Origin: Desulfobacteraceae bacterium
GTDB taxonomy: Bacteria > Desulfobacterota > Desulfobacteria > Desulfobacterales > Desulfosalsimonadaceae
Length of the DNA: 10,724 nt
NCBI GenBank assembly: GCA_027353395.1
Contig: DAIEHU010000062.1
Coordinates: 1 to 10,724, forward strand
Direction of reading: 5' to 3'
Shown here: one piece after another, positions 1 through 5,820 of the stretch
Position numbering within the stretch: the stretch's first letter is position 1
How the letters are laid out: each line of letters begins with the position of its first letter
Program-made: the position numbers and the translations under genes
Notes under the pieces: generated by a model
Databases searched by the model: none
The model's input: only the letters and a program-made list of their open reading frames with translations
Told to the model about the DNA's origin: nothing

Positions 1-62
1 GGCCCGCGGTGGTGTAAAAATAATGATGACTGACAAATTATAAATGACGAATTGTGAGGATT

Positions 63-67
63 GAGGG
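63..67 (+). promoter_or_regulatory. Shine-Dalgarno site setting the nuoC start
   Basis: The bases GAGGG lie 7 bases before the ATG at 75. The alternative in-frame starts, GTG at 54 and ATG at 156, have no comparable purine-rich site. This is the main reason for placing the nuoC start at 75. Confidence 0.6.
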
Positions 68-74
68 CATTTGG

Positions 75-638
75 ATGAAAGCATCTGAAAACCGCTTTGA
101 AGGGCTCCCGATTTGCGCGCAAACGGGTTGCCGATATGAACAGTGCGGCTGCGTGATGACGGTCTTTCTGGATACGAATCAGCTTAAGGCGGCAGCCCAG
201 CGATTGTTTGAAGCCGGATATCATATCGAAGACATCGCAGGCGCGGATTTCGCCGAAGGGATTGAAGTGTTGTATCACTTCGATCATTTTGATCATCCGG
301 GACGGGTGACGGTAAGAGTGCTGACCAGCCATGACGATCCGGAAATCCCGACAATATCGGATATTTTTTCCGGAGCCCAGTGGCATGAGCGGGAATGCTT
401 TGATTTTTTCGGCGTCAAGTTCAGCGATCATCCCCAGTTCCGTCCTTTATTACTACCCGCCGAATTCGCCCAACACCCTTTGTTGAAACCTGAAAAAAAT
501 CGTGAAAGCCTTTATCTGTTTTTGGGGGGGTGCGATCCAGTAACGCCTTCAAAGGGTGAGCGGTATCATTTTGAAGCCCCGGAACCTGCCGAAGCCATTG
601 CAGATGCCGACCAGTCCCGCACGGAGAAAGATAAATGA
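75..638 (+). CDS. nuoC: NADH-quinone oxidoreductase subunit C (NuoC, 30 kDa-type)
   Basis: NuoC is a peripheral-arm subunit of complex I that packs against NuoD and helps hold the quinone-reduction module on the membrane; it carries no cofactor. With the ATG at 75 the protein has 187 residues. The family signature is at about residues 103-127 (WHERECFDFFGVKFSDHP, then RPLLL), preceded by the typical acidic stretch AEGIEVLYHFDHF around residues 60-72. It is a stand-alone NuoC, not a NuoCD fusion. The start at 75 is chosen for the GAGGG site at 63-67. It leaves a 27-residue leader before Met28 (ATG at 156), where similarity to ordinary NuoC begins, and this leader contains four cysteines (residues 14, 19, 24, 26). 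The stop overlaps the nuoD start by 4 bases. The identification is firm; the exact N-terminus is less certain. Confidence 0.93.
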   Translation: MKASENRFEGLPICAQTGCRYEQCGCVMTVFLDTNQLKAAAQRLFEAGYHIEDIAGADFAEGIEVLYHFDHFDHPGRVTVRVLTSHDDPEIPTISDIFSGAQWHERECFDFFGVKFSDHPQFRPLLLPAEFAQHPLLKPEKNRESLYLFLGGCDPVTPSKGERYHFEAPEPAEAIADADQSRTEKDK

Positions 639-1789
639 CGAAAGAGACACTTTGCGGCGATTTTTATACCAATTGTTTTGAGGCGGACCAGGAACAGGAA
701 GGCCGGCTGATTATCAATATGGGGCCCCAGCATCCCTCCACCCACGGTGTGCTCCGGGTGATTGTTGAGATGGAGGGCGAATACATCACCCGTGCGGAGC
801 CGGTAATCGGATACCTCCACCGGATGCATGAAAAGATGGGAGAAATTAAAACCTATCATCAGTATATGCCCAATATGGGACGGGTGGATTACTTGCACGC
901 ACTGGCCTGGAACTGGGGTTATATCGGCTCGGTGGAAAAACTCTGCCAGATTGAAGTTCCCCGGCGGGCGGAGTTTATCCGGGTGATCACCTGCGAAATG
1001 AACCGGATTTGCTCACATCTGGTATGGTGGGGCGCGTATCTCCTGGATCTGGGCGCGTTCACGCCTATCATGTATTCGTTTGACGATCGCGAGATGGCGG
1101 TTGATCTGCTTCAGATGGTCACCGGTTCCCGTCTTACCTACTGCTATTACCGGTTCGGCGGGGTCAGAACCGATGTGACGGATGCATTCATCGAAGGAAC
1201 CAGGGATTTCTGCAAGCTCATGAAAAGACGTCTGCCCATGTACAAGGATCTGGTGACGGACAATTATATCCTGCGCAAGCGGTGCGAGGAAATCGGGGTT
1301 TTGCCTCTGGAAATGGCGCGGCGTTATGGCGCGACCGGACCGGTGCTGCGGGGTTCCGGCCAGAAATACGATGTGAGGAGATCTGAACCCTATTCGGTTT
1401 ATCCGGAACTGGATTTTGAAATTCCTGTATTTTCCGAATGTGATGCCATGTCCCGGTACCGTGTGCGGGTGGCGGAAATGGAACAGAGCGTCCGCATCAT
1501 CGAACAGGCGCTGGACATGCTGCCCCAAGGCGATTTTATGGCCCCGAAAGCGCCCAAACGCATCAAGCCGCCGAAGGGCGATGTGTATTTCGCCGTGGAA
1601 GGGGGCAGGGGTAAAATCGGCGTTTATATCATCAGCGATGGATCCACTACTCCCTATCGCCTGAAGCTGCGTTCTCCGTCCTATTCCAATTTAAGCCTTT
1701 TTGCCGAGCTGGCGAGAGGCACTCTGCTGGCGGACGCGGTTTCGATTCTGGGAAGTCTGGATCTGGTCATACCGGAGATTGACAGATGA
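635..1789 (+). CDS. nuoD: NADH-quinone oxidoreductase subunit D (NuoD, 49 kDa-type)
   Basis: NuoD is the quinone-site subunit of the peripheral arm, related to the large subunit of NiFe hydrogenases but without the metal ligands. The 384-residue length is normal for the unfused form. The N-terminal quinone loop GPQHPSTHG is at residues 30-38, and Tyr86 in GRVDYLHAL lies 49 residues after His37. This matches the spacing of the His and Tyr known to bind the quinone headgroup (His38 and Tyr87 in Thermus Nqo4). Other family blocks are YLHRMHEKMGE (60-70), the RLTYCYYRFGGV segment, the PYSVYPELDF segment and the C-terminal RSPSYSNL block ending in an IPEIDR variant of the usual LGEVDR. The start overlaps the nuoC stop (ATGA) and has GGAG at 623-626. 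The stop overlaps nuoH in the same way, which implies translational coupling. Confidence 0.97.
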   Translation: MTKETLCGDFYTNCFEADQEQEGRLIINMGPQHPSTHGVLRVIVEMEGEYITRAEPVIGYLHRMHEKMGEIKTYHQYMPNMGRVDYLHALAWNWGYIGSVEKLCQIEVPRRAEFIRVITCEMNRICSHLVWWGAYLLDLGAFTPIMYSFDDREMAVDLLQMVTGSRLTYCYYRFGGVRTDVTDAFIEGTRDFCKLMKRRLPMYKDLVTDNYILRKRCEEIGVLPLEMARRYGATGPVLRGSGQKYDVRRSEPYSVYPELDFEIPVFSECDAMSRYRVRVAEMEQSVRIIEQALDMLPQGDFMAPKAPKRIKPPKGDVYFAVEGGRGKIGVYIISDGSTTPYRLKLRSPSYSNLSLFAELARGTLLADAVSILGSLDLVIPEIDR

Positions 1790-2769
1790 ACAGCATGATA
1801 CAATTCATACCATTGGAACTCATTCACATCCTGATTGGTCTGGTGGCCATTCTGGCCTTTATCGGCGTCAACGGGCTGGCGCTGGTGTATGTGGAACGCA
1901 AAGTGGCGGGATTTATTCAGCGGCGGCCAGGCCCTTATGAGGTCGGGCCGTGGGGCATCCTGCAAACCCTGGCGGATGCGGTGAAACTCATGGGAAAGCA
2001 GCTTTTTTCGCCCAGCGGAGACCGGCTGCTGTTCTGGGTTGCGCCCATGCTGGCATTCGCCCCGTTGCCGCTGTTGTTTATGGCTATTCCCGTGGGGAAA
2101 AACCTGGTGGCTTTTGACGCCAATCTGGGCTTGATCCTGATACTGGCGTTTTCTGGCCTTAACGTGCTGGCTTTATGTCTTGCCGGCTGGGGATCCTATA
2201 ATAAATGGTCGCTTCTGGGCGCGGTCCGGTCTGTGTCCCAGGCCGTGGCGTATGAAATTCCCATGCTGCTGGCGGTGCTGGCCGTTACGCTGATGACCGG
2301 AACCTTGCAGCTATCCGCCATTGTCGATGCGCAGGGCGCATGGCCGTGGCAATGGCACTGGCTGACACAACCGGCTGGATTTATAATTTATTTGATTTGC
2401 GCCCTGGCGGAAACCAACCGTGCGCCCTTTGATCTGCCGGAAGCCGAGAGCGAACTGACCGCCGGATTTCACACGGAATATTCCGGCATGGGATTCGGTC
2501 TGTTCTTTCTGGCGGAATATTCCAGCATGGTGGTGGTTTCTTCCGTATGCACCATCCTGTTTCTGGGCGGATGGAAAGGACCTGGACCTGAAATCCTCGG
2601 GTTTATCTGGTTTTTTGCCAAAGTTTACGGGCTGGTGCTTTTGATGATGTGGGTGCGGTGGACATTCCCGCGGGTGCGGTTTGATCAGCTTTTAAATATC
2701 AGTTGGCGATGGCTGATCCCTTTGTCCCTGTTTAATCTGCTCTATGTCGCGGCGGTGGTAAAAATATGA
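1786..2769 (+). CDS. nuoH: NADH-quinone oxidoreductase subunit H (NuoH)
   Basis: NuoH is the heel membrane subunit that forms the quinone tunnel with NuoB and NuoD and passes the redox-driven signal to the proton-pumping arm. The protein is 327 residues with about eight hydrophobic segments, the usual size. The quinone-facing loop ETNRAPFDLPEAESEL (residues 209-224) followed by GFHTEYSGM is essentially invariant in the family. The N-terminal QRRPGPYEVGPWGILQ block (45-60) and VSQAVAYEIP (150-159), with the conserved Tyr-Glu pair at 156-157, are also present. The start at 1786 overlaps the nuoD stop by 4 bases and has GGAGA at 1774-1778, 7 bases upstream. A second Met codon at 1795 is less likely. 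The gene overlaps nuoI by 4 bases. Confidence 0.97.
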   Translation: MNSMIQFIPLELIHILIGLVAILAFIGVNGLALVYVERKVAGFIQRRPGPYEVGPWGILQTLADAVKLMGKQLFSPSGDRLLFWVAPMLAFAPLPLLFMAIPVGKNLVAFDANLGLILILAFSGLNVLALCLAGWGSYNKWSLLGAVRSVSQAVAYEIPMLLAVLAVTLMTGTLQLSAIVDAQGAWPWQWHWLTQPAGFIIYLICALAETNRAPFDLPEAESELTAGFHTEYSGMGFGLFFLAEYSSMVVVSSVCTILFLGGWKGPGPEILGFIWFFAKVYGLVLLMMWVRWTFPRVRFDQLLNISWRWLIPLSLFNLLYVAAVVKI

Positions 2770-3260
2770 ATTTATACGGAGAAATTGTTGAGGCAATCAA
2801 AGGGTTATACAGTCTTGCGGTGGGTATGGGCGTCACCGGCAGGTATGCATTCAAACCCCAGGTGACGGTGCATTATCCGCGAAAAACCGTAGATAATATA
2901 GCGACCTATTCGGGTCATGTGGAACTTCTGCCGGGCGCGAAAAACCCATCCGGTACGGATTGTATCGTCTGCGGCACCTGCGCCCGGAATTGTCCGTCCG
3001 GATGCCTGGATGTCCAGGTGCTGGAACTGATGGAAGAAAATCCGGACCCGGAAAAGAAGCCAAAGAAAATCAAAAAATTAAACGCCCTGATGTATGATTA
3101 CAGCTATTGCAGCCTGTGCGGTCAGTGCGTTGAAAATTGTCCGGTGACGGCCCTTGGGTTTTCCCATCATGTGTACTGGGCGGAATTTGACCGGAAAGAT
3201 ATCAAAATGGATTTGGTGGCGCGGCTCCACGAACAGCTCAAAACCGGAAAGGAGGCTTGA
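2766..3260 (+). CDS. nuoI: NADH-quinone oxidoreductase subunit I (NuoI), two 4Fe-4S clusters
   Basis: NuoI carries clusters N6a and N6b, which relay electrons toward cluster N2 and quinone. The 164-residue protein has two complete ferredoxin motifs: Cys66-Cys69-Cys72-Cys76-Pro (CIVCGTCARNCP) and Cys115-Cys118-Cys121-Cys125-Pro (CSLCGQCVENCP). They are separated by a linker with a lysine-rich stretch (residues 96-104). The N-terminal amphipathic stretch and TVHYPRKTV precede the first motif, as usual for NuoI. The start overlaps the nuoH stop by 4 bases and has only a weak GGTGG upstream (2755-2759), so translation is probably coupled to nuoH. No cysteine ligand is missing. Confidence 0.96.
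   Translation: MNLYGEIVEAIKGLYSLAVGMGVTGRYAFKPQVTVHYPRKTVDNIATYSGHVELLPGAKNPSGTDCIVCGTCARNCPSGCLDVQVLELMEENPDPEKKPKKIKKLNALMYDYSYCSLCGQCVENCPVTALGFSHHVYWAEFDRKDIKMDLVARLHEQLKTGKEA
3250..3255 (+). promoter_or_regulatory. Strong Shine-Dalgarno deciding the nuoJ start
   Basis: A perfect AGGAGG inside the 3' end of nuoI lies 7 bases before the ATG at 3263. It leaves only one base before the alternative in-frame TTG at 3257, so the ATG is the probable start. Confidence 0.75.
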
Positions 3261-3262
3261 TC

Positions 3263-3769
3263 ATGCAGATGCTCGCCCATTTAACCTTTGGGTTTTACCT
3301 TGTTCTGGTGCTGGGAGGCGGAATGGTCGCCACCGGAACCCGAAGCATTGTGCGTGCGTTCGCCGGACTTCTGGTGACGCTGGTGGGAGTTGCGGGTTTG
3401 TATTTTCTCATGGATGCGCCGTTTGTCGCCCTGATGCAAATACTGATCTATATCGGCGCGGTCAGCGTGATTATTTTCATGGCCGTCATGCTGACCATGG
3501 CGAGCCGGGGGGAAAGATATGAAACCCCCCTGAAAACCCCCCGGAAAAAAATCCTGTCCCTGCTTGCCGGCGGGGTCATGGCCTTGCTCCTGGCCGGAAT
3601 GGTGACAAAATATCCGATCATGTCAAGCATGTCTCCGCGCGGCGTTCCCGTCTCCGAACTTGGCGCTGCCCTTCTGGGGCCTTACGCCCTTGTGTTTGAA
3701 CTGATTTCAGTGGTTCTGTTTGTGGCCATGGTTGGCGCCATGGTGGCGGTTTATGAAAGGAGGAAGTAG
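3263..3769 (+). CDS. nuoJ: NADH-quinone oxidoreductase subunit J (NuoJ)
   Basis: NuoJ is a five-helix membrane subunit lying between NuoH and the antiporter-like subunits. Its third helix carries a pi-bulge important for coupling. From the ATG at 3263 the protein has 168 residues and five hydrophobic segments. The diagnostic block is YIGAVSVIIFMAVML (residues 63-77), the counterpart of YVGAVMVLFVFVVML in other NuoJ proteins. A charged loop (GERYETPLKTPRKK) follows, then two C-terminal helices ending in YERRK. It starts 2 bases after the nuoI stop with a strong ribosome site, and ends 6 bases before nuoK. Confidence 0.93.
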   Translation: MQMLAHLTFGFYLVLVLGGGMVATGTRSIVRAFAGLLVTLVGVAGLYFLMDAPFVALMQILIYIGAVSVIIFMAVMLTMASRGERYETPLKTPRKKILSLLAGGVMALLLAGMVTKYPIMSSMSPRGVPVSELGAALLGPYALVFELISVVLFVAMVGAMVAVYERRK

Positions 3770-3775
3770 ATAACA

Positions 3776-4078
3776 ATGCTCTCAACCTATCAATGGGTGG
3801 CCATCGCCATGTTCGGCATCGGGCTGTTTGGCGTGATGTACCGGAGAAGTCTGGTGGGAATGCTTATCGGCGTGGAATTGATGTTGAATGGCGCGGGCCT
3901 CAGCATTATGGCCGCCGCCCAGTTCACGGAAACCAATGGGGCGCTGGCCCAGTTGAGCACGCTTCTGGTTATGGGGCTCGCTGCCGCTGAAACGACGCTG
4001 GTGCTGGCGATCTTGCTGATTGTGGATAAGCGGTTCGGTCATGTCGAATCCGATAACATTTCTTTGCTGCGGGGGTAG
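3776..4078 (+). CDS. nuoK: NADH-quinone oxidoreductase subunit K (NuoK)
   Basis: NuoK is a three-helix membrane subunit, related to MrpC, that links NuoH, NuoA and NuoJ to the antiporter arm. The length is exactly 100 residues, as usual. Both functionally important membrane glutamates are present: Glu34 in GVELMLN (helix 2) and Glu72 in AAAETTLVLA (helix 3), matching Glu36 and Glu72 of E. coli NuoK. A purine-rich AGGAGGAAG at 3758-3766 precedes the ATG. It is the last standard subunit gene before the unusual antiporter cassette, which starts 3 bases after its stop. Confidence 0.96.
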   Translation: MLSTYQWVAIAMFGIGLFGVMYRRSLVGMLIGVELMLNGAGLSIMAAAQFTETNGALAQLSTLLVMGLAAAETTLVLAILLIVDKRFGHVESDNISLLRG

Positions 4079-4081
4079 GAT

Positions 4082-5560
4082 ATGCCGGATTTTGTGACCA
4101 GTTCAAGGCTTCTCATACCGATTGTGATTACGGGCGTCGCGCCGTTGTTGATCATGTGGCTGGGCAAGAATGAAAATCGCCGGGAAGCCGTGTCTTTTAT
4201 CGCCGCCATCGCCAGTTTCCTGTCTGTGCTGTCTTTGGTTCCCGGTGTGATAAAAGGGACTATTTACATCTACCCCCTGTTCCAATTGATCCCGGGCATT
4301 GAGGTGAAGTTTTGCGCCGATGGGTTGAGCCTTATTTTCGCCATTGTCGCCTCCTTTCTCTGGATACTGGCCACGTCCTATAATATCGGCTATATGAGAT
4401 CCCTGAAGGAACATGCCCAGACCCGGTATTATTTTTGTTTTGCCGTGGCGATTTTCGGGGCTCTGGGGGTGGCGCTGAGCGCCAATATTTTCACCCTTTA
4501 CCTGTTTTATGAGATCATCTCTGTCTTCACCTATCCGCTGGTGGCGCACCATCAGGATGCGGAAGCCTATCACGGCGCCCGAAAATACATGGTTTACCTC
4601 ATGGGAACCTCCAAGCTGTTTTTCCTGCCGGCCATGGTCCTGACCTATGTATTGTGCGGCACCCTCGATTTTCATCTGGGAGACATGGTCACCGGCATGT
4701 TCCCGCCGGACGCCAATCCCGTTCTGGTTCAGATTACCTATGTGCTGTATATCGCCGGTATCGCCAAGGCCGCGATCATGCCTCTGCACAACTGGCTGCC
4801 TTCCGCGATGGTCGCGCCGACGCCGGTTTCCGCTCTGCTTCATGCGGTGGCGGTTGTCAAGGCGGGGGTATTCTCCATGAGCCGGGTCATGCTGTCTGGT
4901 TTTGGGGTAACTGCGCTGGATAAGCTGTTTCTGGGAATTCCCACTGCCTATGTGGCGGCGTTTACCATTGTGGCCGCATCCATGATCGCCATGACCAAGG
5001 ATGACCTGAAAGCCCGGCTGGCTTATTCCACCGTGAGCCAACTTTCTTATATTATAATCGGCGTCGCCATGCTAACCCCCATCGCGGTTCAGGGGGGGCT
5101 GTTGCATATCGCCAATCATGCATTCTCCAAGATCACGCTTTTTTTCAGCGCCGGGGCCATTTACGTGGCGTCTCATTTGAAGAGTATCGAAAAAATGTCC
5201 GGGCTTGCCAAAAAAATGCCCTGGACTTTCGCCGCGTTCAGCATGGCCACGTTAAGCATGATCGGCGTGCCGCCGGTATGCGGGTTTGTGAGCAAATGGT
5301 TTTTGATAAATGGCGCGGTGACCATCCACCAATACGTGCTGCTGGCCTGTTTGCTCACCAGCACCCTGCTGAACGCGACCTATTTCGGGGCCATTATTTA
5401 CAAAGCGTATGTGGGGAAACCCCATCCGGATGTGGATATGGATCATATTCATGAAGCCCCCTGGACCATGGTGGGCCCGCTGTTTTTTACAGCAGTGACG
5501 TCCGTGTGCCTGGGTCTGTATCCGGATTTCTTTTTAAATCTAATCCATGCGTTTATGTAG
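4082..5560 (+). CDS. Mrp-D-like antiporter subunit in the nuo operon (additional NuoL/M/N-family protein)
   Basis: This is a 492-residue polytopic protein of the NuoL/M/N-MrpD family with about 14 hydrophobic segments. The ion-translocation residues are all present: Glu144 in helix 5 (LFYEIIS), Lys229 in helix 7 (GIAKAAIMPLHNWLP), Lys260 in helix 8 (AVVKAGVF), Lys350 in the HAFSK helix and Lys405 in helix 12 (GFVSKWFL). Helix 12 SKW, the APTPVSALLH block and the C-terminal EAP stretch before the last helix look more like MrpD of Na+/H+ antiporters than like NuoL, NuoM or NuoN. It has no lateral-helix tail. It lies 3 bases after nuoK, where nuoL normally sits, with GGGGG at 4071-4075 as ribosome site. 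I infer that it is a fourth pump subunit of this complex I. A free-standing antiporter role cannot be excluded. Confidence 0.85.
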   Translation: MPDFVTSSRLLIPIVITGVAPLLIMWLGKNENRREAVSFIAAIASFLSVLSLVPGVIKGTIYIYPLFQLIPGIEVKFCADGLSLIFAIVASFLWILATSYNIGYMRSLKEHAQTRYYFCFAVAIFGALGVALSANIFTLYLFYEIISVFTYPLVAHHQDAEAYHGARKYMVYLMGTSKLFFLPAMVLTYVLCGTLDFHLGDMVTGMFPPDANPVLVQITYVLYIAGIAKAAIMPLHNWLPSAMVAPTPVSALLHAVAVVKAGVFSMSRVMLSGFGVTALDKLFLGIPTAYVAAFTIVAASMIAMTKDDLKARLAYSTVSQLSYIIIGVAMLTPIAVQGGLLHIANHAFSKITLFFSAGAIYVASHLKSIEKMSGLAKKMPWTFAAFSMATLSMIGVPPVCGFVSKWFLINGAVTIHQYVLLACLLTSTLLNATYFGAIIYKAYVGKPHPDVDMDHIHEAPWTMVGPLFFTAVTSVCLGLYPDFFLNLIHAFM

Positions 5561-5568
5561 AGGTAAAT

Positions 5569-5820
5569 ATGTTTTCCAGATTGCTTCAATGGGCGAGAGA
5601 TCATTATTTATTGATGAAATGGTTGTTTTTTGGCTGGCTTGCCGCGCTGGTGGCCGTCAATGTCTTTATTCTGCCGCATCATCCGCATTTTGAACTGGAG
5701 GCATTTCCGGGATTCTGGGCGGTATTCGGGACAGGGTGCGGGCTGGCCTTTGTGGTGATACTCAAAAAAGTCATTTTTTTGATGATTAGCAGACCAGAGG
5801 ACTTTTATGAATCTAAGTAA
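5569..5820 (+). CDS. Small two-helix membrane protein between two antiporter-like genes
   Basis: The product is 83 residues. Helix 1 spans about residues 16-35, followed by a His/Pro-rich turn PHHPHFELEAFPGFW (36-50). Helix 2 is about 51-73, interrupted by Lys66-Lys67, and the tail is acidic (RPEDFYESK). The start is ATG 5569, with AGAGG at 5559-5563 (spacing 5). The in-frame ATG at 5506 lies inside the upstream gene and is not used here. The last 14 bases overlap the next gene, so the two are probably translated together. I recall similar small proteins (a PGF turn and a C-terminal E-D-Y-Y-like end) next to Mrp-D-type genes, but I cannot name a characterised family. It is plausibly an accessory or spacer subunit of the antiporter arm; function unknown. 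Confidence 0.82.
   Translation: MFSRLLQWARDHYLLMKWLFFGWLAALVAVNVFILPHHPHFELEAFPGFWAVFGTGCGLAFVVILKKVIFLMISRPEDFYESK
5796..5800 (+). promoter_or_regulatory. Shine-Dalgarno for the long antiporter gene, inside the small gene
   Basis: AGAGG lies 6 bases before the ATG at 5807, within the coding end of the 83-residue protein gene. It supports the 14-base gene overlap and the chosen start. Confidence 0.6.

Noticed and set aside
1..43. Possible 3' end of nuoB at the window edge
   Set aside because: All three forward frames close before position 44 (stops at 15-17, 31-33 and 41-43). With at most 13 codons visible, none could be recognised as a NuoB terminus.
54..74. GTG start at 54 for nuoC
   Set aside because: No ribosome site precedes it. 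The ATG at 75 has GAGGG at proper spacing.
4103..5041. 312-codon open frame on the minus strand
   Set aside because: It lies wholly inside the 492-residue antiporter gene. Its product is rich in His, Gln, Arg and Gly with no domain or membrane pattern, as expected from an antisense reading of a membrane-protein gene.
5506..5568. Upstream extension of the 83-residue protein to ATG 5506
   Set aside because: The added 21 residues lie within the coding end of the 492-residue protein and no ribosome site precedes that ATG. The ATG at 5569 has AGAGG at 5 bases spacing.
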